From NCBI GenBank assembly GCA_902586855.1, contig CACIIZ010000002.1:1-62519 (forward strand): a DNA stretch of 62,519 nucleotides, read 5' to 3'. Origin of the DNA: an uncultured Alphaproteobacteria bacterium (GTDB taxonomy: Bacteria; Pseudomonadota; Alphaproteobacteria; Rhodobacterales; Rhodobacteraceae). A program made the position numbers and the translations under genes. Below, in pieces: positions 52,184 to 62,519 of the stretch. Under the pieces are notes generated by a model, which searched no databases, was not told the DNA's origin, and saw only the letters and a program-made list of their open reading frames with translations. Position 1 is the first letter of the stretch. Each line of letters begins with the position of its first letter.

Positions 52184-53509
52184 TTAATATGAAGGAATTT
52201 TTTGTAGTAGTGGCATTAATTTTGACATGTCAGGTCCAACGCTTTTCCCCGTAAGAGCTTCGCGGAGTGGCATAAACAGGGATCGTCCTTTTCTTCCAGT
52301 ATTTTTTGATACAATGTCTGTCCAATTTTTCCAACTTGTTTCAGTGTATGGTGGTGGTGGTAATAGCTTCAAGGCAGTTCTGACGAAAGGTTTGTCTTCA
52401 TCTTTGATCATTAGACTTGGGCCTTTTATACATAAATTCCATATCTTTTTAATGTCTTTCCGTGTTTCAATACTATCTTTCGCCATTTCCCAGAAGGGTA
52501 AAAACTTATCTTCAGGTACGCCAATTTTTCTAAGATCTTTCTCAACTTCATTTAGGGAAATGGAGTATAGTACTTTCTTAGAAATCACATACAACAGGTC
52601 AGGGTCAAACTTTGTGGGTGCAGAGCTAAAATAGTCTAAAGAAAACTCATGATAAATTTCTTCATACGAGTGGAAAACTTTGATAGGTTTTGAGGAACCT
52701 AGAGCAGATAATATGCTAACAAGTGCCATTGGCTCAATCCCAGATGATCTCAAGTCTCGGATTGCTAACGAACCAAACCTTTTTGACAAGTTGCTTCCAC
52801 TCAGGCCAGTAAGTAATGAGTGGTGACCATAGGTCGGGACACTTGATCCAATCATACCTAGTAGTTGAATTTGAGTCGCAGTGTTAGTTACATGGTCAGA
52901 TCCCCTTATGACATGAGTAATGCCAAAATCAATATCATCACAAACCGAGGCTATGGTGTAAAGGAATTGGCCATCCTGTCTTACCAAAACAGGATCTGAC
53001 ACCGAAGCTAAATCTACTGAAATATTTCCAATTATCTTGTCCTCCCATTGGACTTTATGATGATCAAGTAAAAATCTCCAATATGGTTCTTTTCCTTCTA
53101 TTTTTAAATTACTTATCATTTCGTTTGAAAGCTTAAGAGCTGAGCGATCGTACACCGGTGGCTTTCCCATACTTAGGAGCTTTTTTCTCTTTAATTCTAA
53201 TTCATTAGTTGTCTCATAACACGGGTATAATTTTCCCTCTTTCCTTAACTTTTCTAAGGTTAATTGATAGCGATCAAATCGTCTTGATTGTTTCTCAACT
53301 TTGTCCCACTCAATACCCAGCCACTCCAAATCCCTTTTTATTTCGTCTTCATACTCCTGATTCGATCTTTCTAAATCTGTATCATCTATCCGGAGTAAAA
53401 ATTTTCCGCCTCCTTTTTTCGCTATCAGATAATTAAATAGGGCAGTTCGGATGTTTCCTACGTGTAGATACCCAGTTGGAGAGGGTGCAAATCGAGTCTG
53501 AATTTTCAT
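52184..53509 (-). CDS. gltX: Glutamyl-tRNA synthetase
   Basis: This class I aminoacyl-tRNA synthetase of 441 residues starts at ATG 53509. The HIGH region is RFAPSPTGYLHVGNIRTALF, the next block LRIDDTDLERS, and the KMSKS-like region GLSGSNLSKRFGSLAIRDLR. The first Lys of the KLSKR pattern is Asn, as in the shorter alphaproteobacterial GltX group as I recall it, so a tRNA-specificity subtype is possible. It overlaps the nadE stop codon as ATGA, so translation is coupled. A second GluRS may exist elsewhere in the genome. Confidence 0.95.
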   Translation of the reverse strand: MKIQTRFAPSPTGYLHVGNIRTALFNYLIAKKGGGKFLLRIDDTDLERSNQEYEDEIKRDLEWLGIEWDKVEKQSRRFDRYQLTLEKLRKEGKLYPCYETTNELELKRKKLLSMGKPPVYDRSALKLSNEMISNLKIEGKEPYWRFLLDHHKVQWEDKIIGNISVDLASVSDPVLVRQDGQFLYTIASVCDDIDFGITHVIRGSDHVTNTATQIQLLGMIGSSVPTYGHHSLLTGLSGSNLSKRFGSLAIRDLRSSGIEPMALVSILSALGSSKPIKVFHSYEEIYHEFSLDYFSSAPTKFDPDLLYVISKKVLYSISLNEVEKDLRKIGVPEDKFLPFWEMAKDSIETRKDIKKIWNLCIKGPSLMIKDEDKPFVRTALKLLPPPPYTETSWKNWTDIVSKNTGRKGRSLFMPLREALTGKSVGPDMSKLMPLLQKIPSY

Positions 53510-55170
53510 GATGAATCTGTCCATTTTTGAACTAAGGGATATCTACGGCTCAACCAAAAGGATCCTTTTGTTAGGTGAACTCCTGGTGCTGACTGAAATC
53601 TTTTATACTCTGAAGAGAAAACTAGCTGTTCAACTTTTCGAATTAATTGGGCATTAATTCCTAGCTTTGCAATATCCCTTGTTGCCATATTTTCTTCAAT
53701 TAAACTTTCCAAAATGAGGTCCAAAACGTGATAAGGAGGAAGACTATCTTCGTCCTTTTGATTTGGTCTTAATTCTGCAGAAGGAGGTTTATCAATAATT
53801 TCGCTCGGAATGACAATCCCCCTTGGCCCTTTCATCCAGGACTCCTTTTCGGAATTCCTCCATTTGCAAAGATCATACAACCTGGTCTTATAAAGATCCT
53901 TTATGGGATTAAAGCCACCGCACATATCGCCATAGATAGTGGAATAGCCTACTGCCACCTCTGATTTATTACCAGTAGTTAGAAGCATGCTTCCAAATTT
54001 GTTTGATAGGGCCATCAACAATAGGCCTCTCAGTCTCGATTGAATGTTTTCTTCGGTCAAATCTGCCTGCCTGCCTTCGAATTCCTGTGAGAGTGAATCC
54101 ATTATTATTTTGAAAGGCCCTGAGATGGGTATGGTCTTGATTGAACATCCTAGTTTTTTAACTAATTTTTCAGCATCTTTTAATGAGCCAATACTTGAAA
54201 ATTGCGATGGTAATCTGACACAAGTAACCTTACTTGAACCTAGTGCATCAACGGCTAAGGTCGAAACTAAAGCACTGTCTATACCTCCAGATAATCCTAA
54301 AATAACTTTCCTAAATCCAGATTTTTGGACATAGTCTTTGGTACCTTCTGCAATAGCTCGGTAGTCTTGCGATATATTGCTTCCAAGTTTTGTTACTAAG
54401 CCTAAACTAACGTTTGGACCTGAAATTGGCTTTTGGTTTTTTAGTTCGAACATCAGTTTTTTTTCCTCAAATTGGGGGAGTTGAAGGAGCAAATCACCAT
54501 TTTTGTCCAGCATGAAAGAACCACCGTCAAAAACTTGGTCATCTTGCCCTCCTACCAAATTGAGATAGATCATCGGCAAATTAGTTTCTTTGCATCTTCG
54601 GCTTACCACATCTTTTCTTAATTTTATTTTCCCTCGTTCATATGGAGAACCATTAGGTGACAGCAACAGGGTTGCCCCTTTTTCTTTTAGGGCGTTTGTG
54701 ACGTCATTGTGCCATATATCTTCACAAATTGGACAACCAATGTTGACACCTTTGATGCTGAAAATATTTGCCAGGTTCCCTGATTTAAAGTACCGGTGCT
54801 CATCAAAAACATCCACATTTGGTAGATGTTTCTTTTTTGTAATTATACTCATTTCCCCGTTTCTAACTTGGATATAGGCATTAAATAAATGTCCATCATC
54901 TAGTATTGGAGCACCAAACAAGATAGTCATTTCTGCAGAACATTCCCTGGTCAGAATTTTTAAACACCGATAAACATCTTTTTGAAAAGAAGGATTTAAA
55001 ATCAAGTCTTGTGCTTGATAACCAGTTAAGAACATTTCTGGGAATGCAACTACATCAACTCCCTTTTGTAAAGCTTCTTGGTACGTAGTTAACAACACTT
55101 CCGTATTTTCTGCCAAAGCGCCAACAGTAGGATTTAACTGGGCTAATACTATTCTAAGATTGCCATTCAT
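53506..55170 (-). CDS. nadE: NAD+ synthetase, glutamine-hydrolysing
   Basis: This 554-residue two-domain enzyme makes NAD+ from deamido-NAD using ammonia from glutamine. The N-terminal nitrilase-type glutaminase has the catalytic triad regions FPEMFLTGYQAQDLI, KKHLPNVDVFDEHRYF and VNIGCPICEDIWH (Cys nucleophile). The C-terminal synthetase has the P-loop LGLSGGIDSALVSTLAVDAL and TGNKSEVAVGYSTIYGDM. Length is usual for the long NadE form. It is transcribed upstream of gltX with a four-base overlap; nadD is encoded further on in the same direction. Confidence 0.96.
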   Translation of the reverse strand: MNGNLRIVLAQLNPTVGALAENTEVLLTTYQEALQKGVDVVAFPEMFLTGYQAQDLILNPSFQKDVYRCLKILTRECSAEMTILFGAPILDDGHLFNAYIQVRNGEMSIITKKKHLPNVDVFDEHRYFKSGNLANIFSIKGVNIGCPICEDIWHNDVTNALKEKGATLLLSPNGSPYERGKIKLRKDVVSRRCKETNLPMIYLNLVGGQDDQVFDGGSFMLDKNGDLLLQLPQFEEKKLMFELKNQKPISGPNVSLGLVTKLGSNISQDYRAIAEGTKDYVQKSGFRKVILGLSGGIDSALVSTLAVDALGSSKVTCVRLPSQFSSIGSLKDAEKLVKKLGCSIKTIPISGPFKIIMDSLSQEFEGRQADLTEENIQSRLRGLLLMALSNKFGSMLLTTGNKSEVAVGYSTIYGDMCGGFNPIKDLYKTRLYDLCKWRNSEKESWMKGPRGIVIPSEIIDKPPSAELRPNQKDEDSLPPYHVLDLILESLIEENMATRDIAKLGINAQLIRKVEQLVFSSEYKRFQSAPGVHLTKGSFWLSRRYPLVQKWTDSS

Positions 55171-55408
55171 TGCGTAATTATGCTTTTTAACTTGTTCAAC
55201 TAAAGAATTTGCTTTCTTTTACTATAAAAAACTGAGTAAGTACTAACACTATTTACTGGTTGATTTGTTCACAGCTTATGAAATAAACATATAGTAGATT
55301 AATAAGATTAGGCCGCGTATTTATGAATTAATTGTTAGTATTTATGTGTTTGGGGTTTGTAAAGACTAATTAAGATATAGTCTTATTGTTTACTATTGAG
55401 GAGCTAAA

Positions 55409-56818
55409 TTGAAAAGTATCGTACTGAAATCATTCCTTGCTATAGGGGCGTTCTTATTTGCAGGTGCCTCTAGTATCATACATGCTAACGATAATATACA
55501 GATAAAGCAGTACGAAAGTGGAGGGATTTATGAGGGAGAATTTTTGGAGGGTAGGCAACATGGAAGTGGAAAATATAGTTTGCCAAATGGTTATGTATAC
55601 GAGGGAAACTGGGTTGACGGGAAAATAGAGGGTGAAGGTAAAGCTCAATATCCCGATGGTTCAGTTTATGATGGATCGTTTAAGGATGGAAGACATTCTG
55701 GTCACGGATTATTGATTTTTCCTGATGGGTCCCAATATCAGGGATCCTGGAAAAATGGTAACTTTGACGGTTTAGGTGAACTAAAATATGGGAATGGGGT
55801 AGTTCTAGAGGGTAATTTTCTTAATGGTAAATTGAATGGTTTAGGAAAGCAAATTAGCCCTAATGGATATTTATATGATGGTGATTGGTTGGAAGGAAAG
55901 AAAGTGGGTAACGCCATTATTATGTATGAAGGGGGTGGAAAGTATGAGGGTCTAGTATCTGATGGAGTTAGACAGGGAAATGGAAAGTTGACGTTGCAGG
56001 ATGGGACTATACTGCAGGGTATCTTTGAATCTGGTACCTTGAATGGGCCAGGAACTGTACAGTTTATCAACGGGGATCTTTATACTGGTGAGTTATCAGG
56101 GGGTAAGATTCAAGGGGAAGGCTCCAAAGATTATGCTTCGGGCGCCAATTACAAAGGGGGGTTTCTTGATAATCAGCATCATGGCCATGGTGTTTATAGA
56201 ACTTTAGAGGGATATATTGCTGAAGGCAATTGGGTTAAAGGACAACTACAAGGCAGTGGAAAATTAACTTATCCGGATCTATCAAGTTATGTGGGAGAGC
56301 TCACAGATGGAATCCCTCACGGAACCGGAACAATTACTTTTCCCGATGGTAGCAATTACGTGGGACAATGGACTGATGGAAAAATAAATGGGTTTGGAAC
56401 AGCAAAATATTCGAATGGTCAAATTTATGCAGGTAATTTCAAAAATGGAAAAAATCATGGTAAAGGCAAGATGACTTTTGGTGATGGTTACGTTTATGAT
56501 GGGCTCTGGTCAGATGGGCTGTTCGAGGGTGCAGGAAGAGCTGAATACACTGATGGTTCCATTTATGAGGGGAGCTTTAAGGATGGTAAGCGGCATGGAG
56601 TTGGAAAAATCGTAATGTCTGATGGTTCTGTTTTTGAAGGTAATTTTGAGAATGGTCAGATTAATGGAAGGGGAGTGGCTATTTACCCTAATGGTGACAA
56701 ATATGAGGGAAATTTTAAGAATGGTAAGCGAGAAGGACAGGGAAAAATCACTTATAAGTCAGGGATAACTCATGAAGGTAATTGGAAGGCTAACAAGAGA
56801 ATATCCAAAGAAGAATAA
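55409..56818 (+). CDS. Exported 19-repeat MORN protein
   Basis: The 469-residue product begins with a signal peptide (KSIVLKSFLAIGAFLFAG, ending near HAND). The rest is built of 19 consecutive MORN repeats of about 23 residues, each with a YEGxW/F...GxGxxxxxxG pattern, for example VYEGNWVDGKIEGEGK and IYEGSFKDGKRHGVGK. MORN arrays form long beta-solenoids that bind phospholipid or proteins. The start is TTG at 55409, with GAGGAG well placed. No catalytic domain is present. A structural role at the cell envelope is possible, but this is inference. Confidence 0.92.
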   Translation: MKSIVLKSFLAIGAFLFAGASSIIHANDNIQIKQYESGGIYEGEFLEGRQHGSGKYSLPNGYVYEGNWVDGKIEGEGKAQYPDGSVYDGSFKDGRHSGHGLLIFPDGSQYQGSWKNGNFDGLGELKYGNGVVLEGNFLNGKLNGLGKQISPNGYLYDGDWLEGKKVGNAIIMYEGGGKYEGLVSDGVRQGNGKLTLQDGTILQGIFESGTLNGPGTVQFINGDLYTGELSGGKIQGEGSKDYASGANYKGGFLDNQHHGHGVYRTLEGYIAEGNWVKGQLQGSGKLTYPDLSSYVGELTDGIPHGTGTITFPDGSNYVGQWTDGKINGFGTAKYSNGQIYAGNFKNGKNHGKGKMTFGDGYVYDGLWSDGLFEGAGRAEYTDGSIYEGSFKDGKRHGVGKIVMSDGSVFEGNFENGQINGRGVAIYPNGDKYEGNFKNGKREGQGKITYKSGITHEGNWKANKRISKEE

Positions 56819-56987
56819 TTGTGTCGTTTGTTGAGGAAGGTTACTCCTGACATTATGCTTGATGAAGAGAAGATTAGAGACTCTTTGAAGCTATTTTTAT
56901 TTAGGGATAAAAGGAATTTTGATGTATCATATAAATCTTGGCGCACTAAGTTTTTTTTGAAAAAATGGGAAACTCTCGGAGAAAGAA

Positions 56988-58541
56988 ATGGCGAAGTTAG
57001 ATAAGAACCAAGTTCTAATATTTGATACAACTTTACGAGATGGGGAACAAAGTCCAGGAGCAACTATGTCGCTTTCTGAAAAAATAGAAATTGCAACATT
57101 ATTGGATGAAATGGGAGTTGATATTATTGAAGCTGGGTTTCCGATAGCCTCTGAAGGGGATTTTGAGGCAGTATCTGAAATTTCAAATATTATCAATGGT
57201 GCGAGTGTATGCGGTTTGGCGAGGGCAAATAAAGTTGATATCGAGCGGTGTTGGCGGGCAGTAGAGAATGCGAAAAAGCCCAGAATTCACACCTTCATTG
57301 GAACATCTCCATTGCACAGAGAATTTCAGGTAAGATTATCTAAAGAAGAGGTTTTGGATAAGATTTTTGAAACAGTTACATATGCAAGATCTTTTTGCGA
57401 AGATGTGCAATGGTCTCCAATGGATGCGACTAGAACTGAAAGGGATTTCCTAATTCAAGTAGTAAGGATAGCAATTGAGGCAGGGGCTTCAACCATAAAT
57501 ATACCTGATACAGTTGGTTATACCGCTCCACGGGAAAGTGCACTAATTATAGAGGATCTTTTCTCTAATATAACTCAGATGGAAGAAATTACGGTCTCCA
57601 CCCATTGCCATAATGATTTGGGTATGGCTACTGCTAATTCGCTTGCGGCGGTGGAAGCTGGTGCGCGCCAAGTGGAATGTACTATAAATGGTTTAGGTGA
57701 AAGGGCAGGAAATACGGCATTGGAAGAGATAGCAATGGCTCTTAGAGTTAGACAAGACATTTTGCCTTTTACAACTAATTTAGATACCAGAAAATTAATA
57801 CAAGCTAGTCGACTGGTGTCAACCGTGTCGGGATTCCCAGTTCAATTCAACAAAGCTATCGTTGGTAAAAATGCTTTTGCTCATGAGTCAGGGATTCATC
57901 AAGATGGAATGTTAAAACATGCTGGTACCTTTGAAATTATGAAACCAGAAGATATTGGACTTATCGAAACGAACTTGGTTATGGGGAAGCACTCCGGAAG
58001 GGCAGCACTCAGAAAAAAAATTTCTGACTTAGGGTTCAATTTAGGCGATAATCAGTTGCAGGATCTTTTTGTAAGATTTAAAGCTTTGGCTGATAGAAAG
58101 AAAGAAGTGTATGATGAAGATCTTCTGGCGCTATTATCAGATAATTCTATGAGTAGAAATGATGAGTTTCTTCAGTTGATTGATTTAGAGGTAAAATGTG
58201 GAACAAAATCCCCTCAAACGGCTAAAGCAAAAATTGCGTTAGAGGGGAACCAGCACATTGTTGAATCTACTGGTGATGGACCAGTTGATGCTGTTTTCAA
58301 TGCAATAAAGAAGGTTTTTCCTCATTCGGCCCAGTTACAGCATTTCCAAATACATGCGGTTACAGAGGGTACTGATGCTCAGGCCACTGTTTCAGTCCGG
58401 TTGGAGGAAGCGGGGAAAATGGTTACTGGCCAATCTTCAGATACTGATACTGTAGTAGCTAGTGCTAAAGCGTATATTAATTCTCTTAATAAACTTGTAC
58501 TTAGAAGAAAGAAAAAAGCCCCTAATGCTGCTCTTAACTGA
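56988..58541 (+). CDS. leuA: 2-Isopropylmalate synthase
   Basis: This is the first committed enzyme of leucine synthesis, condensing acetyl-CoA with 2-oxoisovalerate. It has 517 residues. The TIM-barrel begins LIFDTTLRDGEQSPGATM (metal Asp and catalytic Arg), with STHCHNDLGMATANSLAAVE and NGLGERAGNTALEE for further ligands, and GIHQDGMLK-type loop (SGIHQDGMLKHA). Residues after about 395 form the LeuA regulatory domain responsible for leucine feedback. GGAG precedes the ATG. The gene lies upstream of mreB, an order seen in Rhodospirillales. Confidence 0.96.
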   Translation: MAKLDKNQVLIFDTTLRDGEQSPGATMSLSEKIEIATLLDEMGVDIIEAGFPIASEGDFEAVSEISNIINGASVCGLARANKVDIERCWRAVENAKKPRIHTFIGTSPLHREFQVRLSKEEVLDKIFETVTYARSFCEDVQWSPMDATRTERDFLIQVVRIAIEAGASTINIPDTVGYTAPRESALIIEDLFSNITQMEEITVSTHCHNDLGMATANSLAAVEAGARQVECTINGLGERAGNTALEEIAMALRVRQDILPFTTNLDTRKLIQASRLVSTVSGFPVQFNKAIVGKNAFAHESGIHQDGMLKHAGTFEIMKPEDIGLIETNLVMGKHSGRAALRKKISDLGFNLGDNQLQDLFVRFKALADRKKEVYDEDLLALLSDNSMSRNDEFLQLIDLEVKCGTKSPQTAKAKIALEGNQHIVESTGDGPVDAVFNAIKKVFPHSAQLQHFQIHAVTEGTDAQATVSVRLEEAGKMVTGQSSDTDTVVASAKAYINSLNKLVLRRKKKAPNAALN

Positions 58542-58637
58542 AAAAAGGATTTGCTATTGTACGTAATTAATATTTTAGCGGAGTAAGATAAGGAAATAGA
58601 ACGATATGGTTGAAATTGGTGTTATTATTTTTGGTGA

Positions 58638-59684
<1,047 letters not shown>

Positions 59685-59727
59685 TACTTTATTCTAATAA
59701 TAAATGTTTTAGGAAGTGATGTGAAAA

Positions 59728-60588
59728 GTGACCTCACAAAGTCATAATGAGTCCTGGTTAGTAATTCGGTACATAGTGCTGATCACAGTTTTTGTAGCCC
59801 TTTTGGGGCTTTTCTTGTTGTGGAGAATTGAAAATGTACGTGTTGAAAGGTTTCGCTTAGCACTTCTAAATCAGATAGTTCCCAATGTTACATTCCTGAC
59901 AAACCCCATTAAGTCCTTGGGCAGAGCGATGTCAGATCTAACTTTATATATTGATGTATATGAAAAAAATAAAACTTTGAAGCGTGAACTACATGAAATG
60001 AAAAAATGGAAAGAGGCTGCACTACAACTTGAACAAAAGAATGCTAAACTTCGTGCATTAAATAATCTAAAACTTAGCTCTTCACTTTTATACGTGACTG
60101 GTGAAATCTTAATAGATAGTGGCAGCCCTTTTAGTTCTTCAGTTTTAATTAATCTAGGTGCTCAAGACGGAATAACTGACGGTGCCGCTGTCGTTGATGG
60201 TTTGGGTCTGATTGGGAGAATATCTGGAGTAGAAAAAAAACTTTCTCGTGTCATATTGTTGTCTGATAGTAAATCATTCGTTCCGGCTATTATTGAACCT
60301 AATAATCAGGAGGCGATAGTTAGAGGAGATAATACTTCGGCCCCACGCATCGATTTTGTAAGGGGAACATCTAAGATTAAACCCGGTGCTAGAGTCTATA
60401 CAAGTGGTAGAGGAGGAATATTCCCTGCAGGTGTTGTAATAGGTAAAATAGTTTTATCATCGGACAAAAAAATCAGAACAAGATTAGCTGCAAATTTAAA
60501 CCAGCTTGATTATGTGAGGGTCATAATCAAACGGGAATCAAAAATTCCTGCGGAGGCAGGCGGTATTGTAAATCTAAAAGGTCAATGA
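59728..60588 (+). CDS. mreC: Rod shape-determining protein MreC
   Basis: This bitopic inner-membrane protein of 286 residues forms periplasmic filaments and links MreB to PBP2. One membrane segment lies at about residues 13-33 (IVLITVFVALLGLFLLW), followed by a coiled coil (residues 75-110, YEKNKTLKRELHEMKKWKEA) and the beta-domain with VVDGLGLIGRISGV and YTSGRGGIFPAGVVIGKI. It starts with GTG at 59728, preceded by AGGAAG at a longer than usual distance. Confidence 0.95.
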   Translation: MTSQSHNESWLVIRYIVLITVFVALLGLFLLWRIENVRVERFRLALLNQIVPNVTFLTNPIKSLGRAMSDLTLYIDVYEKNKTLKRELHEMKKWKEAALQLEQKNAKLRALNNLKLSSSLLYVTGEILIDSGSPFSSSVLINLGAQDGITDGAAVVDGLGLIGRISGVEKKLSRVILLSDSKSFVPAIIEPNNQEAIVRGDNTSAPRIDFVRGTSKIKPGARVYTSGRGGIFPAGVVIGKIVLSSDKKIRTRLAANLNQLDYVRVIIKRESKIPAEAGGIVNLKGQ

Positions 60589-60671
60589 AAATTTATAATC
60601 CAAGGATTGGGTTTTTTATGCAAAATTTACTAAATTGTTTGACCTAATCTTAGTAGTTGGAAACAGAAAAC

Positions 60672-61169
60672 ATGGCTATTGTTTCTTTAAGGGCGGGATT
60701 ATTTCTTTTTTTGGGTTTTATTGCCATAATTTTGCCCACGGCACCAATTTCTATTGTTCCCACGATTATTGAGTCTCCTGACATACTTATATGCTTAATA
60801 TTTTCATGGCTAATATATGATCCAAAAAGTGCATCAGTCTGGTCAATCCTAATATTGTGCCTCTTTGCAGATATTTTGTGGTTAAGGCCGATCGGATTAT
60901 GGCCAATGGCTGTTCTGATAGCTACCGAATTGACAAGAAATTTTCGTTTAAGAATCAAGAATCAGAGTCACTTAATTAAATTTATACTGTTTGTGATGTT
61001 TTTTTGTGTCGTTAATATGGGAGTAAAGGTAGTATCCCTTTTAGGAGCACTCAAGTCATTAGATTTTGTGGTTTGGTTAAAGTATTTTCTAGTCACTATA
61101 CTTTCATTTCCAATTGTTAATATACTTCTGGGAAATACAATATTTAGACGAGATAAGAATTTTAAATAA
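60672..61169 (+). CDS. mreD: Rod shape-determining protein MreD
   Basis: This is a polytopic inner-membrane protein of about 165 residues with around five membrane segments, part of the elongasome. Identification rests on length, hydrophobicity and position between mreC and mrdA. The PLWRPIGLW-like segment (WLRPIGLWPMAVL) is where the family has its conserved Pro-Gly-Pro region. The ATG at 60672 is preferred over an in-frame TTG 15 bases upstream. Confidence 0.88.
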   Translation: MAIVSLRAGLFLFLGFIAIILPTAPISIVPTIIESPDILICLIFSWLIYDPKSASVWSILILCLFADILWLRPIGLWPMAVLIATELTRNFRLRIKNQSHLIKFILFVMFFCVVNMGVKVVSLLGALKSLDFVVWLKYFLVTILSFPIVNILLGNTIFRRDKNFK

Positions 61170-61182
61170 AGTAAAGTAACCA

Positions 61183-62519
61183 ATGGAAAGAATTTCATTT
61201 CGCAAAACTCTGCTGAATAAGAATTTGGGTCGTAGGGCTTTTCTGCTAGGTACAGGCAAATTGATTCTAGTAGGTTTTTTAATCCGAGAAATGCGAGAAT
61301 TACAATTACAGGACAATAAGAAATATCAGCTGTTAGCAGAAGAAAATCGAATTGATATCAGTGTTTTACCCCCCACCCGTGGTATAATCTTTGATGAAGT
61401 GGGAACCCCACTTGCCATGAACCAGGAAAATTATCGTTTAAGCATCATTCGGGAAAAAGCTCAGGATCCAAGTGAAGTTTTGAAGGATATTTCACAGATA
61501 GTATTACTTAGAGAAGAGAGAAAACAAGAAATACTGGATGAAATTGATAGAAAGAAACCGTATGTTCCTGTAACCATTATTGAGAACATTAGTTGGAATG
61601 AGTTTGCTCAAATTACTGTTAATCTACCTTCCTTACCTGGGATAGTGCCTGAGGTTGTGTTTAAAAGGTTTTATTTACAAAAACAATTCTTGGCTCATGT
61701 CGTAGGATATGTTGGAAAAATTTCTAACTCGGATTTGGAAAGTATTTCGACGGAAGACCCTATACTACAAATACCAGATTTTCATATTGGTAAAGTGGGC
61801 GTAGAAAAGGGCCTTGATCCCTTTTTACGGGGAGCAGTGGGCTTAAGCCGTCATGAAGTGAATGCTTCGGGTAGAGTTATAAGAAAGTTGACAGAAGATC
61901 CTAGCCTGTCAGGGAAAGATATTTATTTGACGATAAGTTCAAAATTACAAGAATTTTCCATGCGTAGGATAAAGGAGTGGAGCGCTTCTGTGGTTGTTAT
62001 TCATTTGGAGACGGGAGGTATTTCATGCTTGGCCTCCTCGCCTAGCTTCGATCCAAATCAATTTGTTGAAGGAATGTCCCAAAAAGACTGGGATACCCTA
62101 AGAAACAGTCAGAATCAACCATTGGCTAATAAAGCAATTTCCGGAAATTACCCTCCAGGTTCAACCTTTAAAATGCTTGTGGCCATAGCAGCTTTAGAAG
62201 CTAATCTAGTTAACCCTCAAGAATTGATCAATTGTAGTGGTTTTCTGGAAATGGGAGAGCGAAAATTTCATTGTTGGAATTCTGCCGGACATGGAGAAAA
62301 GAATTTGATACAGGGTATCGAGGAGTCATGTGATGTATATTTTTATGAATTAGCGCTTAGAGTCGGTATAAAGAGAATTTCTCAAACTGCAAAAAAATTT
62401 GGTGTTGGAACTATTTTTTCATTACCTTTGCCTGGCGTTTCTAAAGGTCTTTTGCCTTCAAAAGCTTGGAAATCAAGCTACGTTAAGCAGCCATGGGTAA
62501 CAGGCGATACCCTTAATTC
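61183..62519 (+). CDS. mrdA: Penicillin-binding protein 2 (partial)
   Basis: This is the elongation-specific transpeptidase. About 445 codons are visible from ATG 61183 before the window ends, so the C-terminal third is missing. A membrane anchor lies at about residues 22-38 after a basic RRAFLL start, then the pedestal domain with ISVLPPTRGIIFDEVG. The active-site Ser is in SGNYPPGSTFKMLVAIAALE (S-T-F-K), and SCDVYFYELALRVG is the S-x-D/N motif. The KTG motif would lie beyond the window. It starts 13 bases after mreD, so they form one operon. Confidence 0.95.
   Translation, partial: MERISFRKTLLNKNLGRRAFLLGTGKLILVGFLIREMRELQLQDNKKYQLLAEENRIDISVLPPTRGIIFDEVGTPLAMNQENYRLSIIREKAQDPSEVLKDISQIVLLREERKQEILDEIDRKKPYVPVTIIENISWNEFAQITVNLPSLPGIVPEVVFKRFYLQKQFLAHVVGYVGKISNSDLESISTEDPILQIPDFHIGKVGVEKGLDPFLRGAVGLSRHEVNASGRVIRKLTEDPSLSGKDIYLTISSKLQEFSMRRIKEWSASVVVIHLETGGISCLASSPSFDPNQFVEGMSQKDWDTLRNSQNQPLANKAISGNYPPGSTFKMLVAIAALEANLVNPQELINCSGFLEMGERKFHCWNSAGHGEKNLIQGIEESCDVYFYELALRVGIKRISQTAKKFGVGTIFSLPLPGVSKGLLPSKAWKSSYVKQPWVTGDTLN

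Noticed and set aside
56819-57004. A 61-residue frame between the MORN gene and leuA
   Set aside because: It starts directly at the MORN stop, overlaps the leuA start and resembles no family; I also saw no run of Leu codons for a leucine attenuator peptide.

Overview
The window is an AT-rich, gene-dense chromosomal stretch that looks like a free-living, aerobic alphaproteobacterium. The clues are a class I lysyl-tRNA synthetase, an NDUFS4-type complex I accessory subunit, a GluRS with the LSKR motif variant, an NrtS-type small membrane protein, a leuA-mreB-mreC-mreD-mrdA order, and a ROSE-like thermometer in front of an Hsp20 gene. Adjacent Na+/Ca2+ and Na+/H+ antiporters and the low GC fit a marine lineage (Rhodospirillales- or SAR116-like), but the exact taxon cannot be fixed from the sequence alone. 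I see no insertion sequence, prophage, plasmid or CRISPR signature.

Layout. 0-3 kb: a cut CcdA-type thiol transporter divergent from a secreted CxxC protein, a nitroreductase and a secreted ankyrin protein. 3.1-6.6 kb: a complete TPP-riboswitch-controlled thiamine ABC transporter (thiBPQ). 6.6-13.2 kb: a membrane-anchored retropepsin-like protease, a PLP dehydratase, an SDR, an FAH-family hydrolase, a cyclic-nucleotide-binding protein, an AbgB-like amidohydrolase and MtgA. 13.3-18.7 kb: a metallo-beta-lactamase-fold hydrolase paired with a second small cNMP-binding protein, a HemG-like flavoprotein, hsp20 behind a sigma32-like promoter and a ROSE-like leader, then NrtS plus a class III adenylate cyclase and a methyltransferase. 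18.7-29.4 kb: a Sel1-repeat protein, an SDR, pyruvate carboxylase, a UvrD/PcrA helicase, a SulP transporter and a DUF2147 protein. 29.4-36.3 kb: an exported glutathione peroxidase, a 27-residue lipoprotein, a candidate structured RNA and a four-gene valine catabolic operon with palindromes at its promoter. 36.6-44.2 kb: a class III aminotransferase, two cation antiporters, a decayed GFA-family gene, a second adenylate cyclase, a TPR-methyltransferase fusion and tRNA-Arg(UCU). 44.2-62.5 kb: mainly housekeeping genes (uvrB, lysS, nadD, ettA, gltX, nadE, leuA, mreBCD and the start of mrdA), with a 19-repeat exported MORN protein.

The most interesting theme is cyclic-nucleotide signalling. Two cyclases share the same linker and C-terminal tail, and two stand-alone cNMP-binding proteins and an MBL-fold hydrolase that could be a phosphodiesterase lie close by. 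The rest is mostly conventional metabolism and cell-wall biology, with several palindromic or structured non-coding segments that no gene explains.
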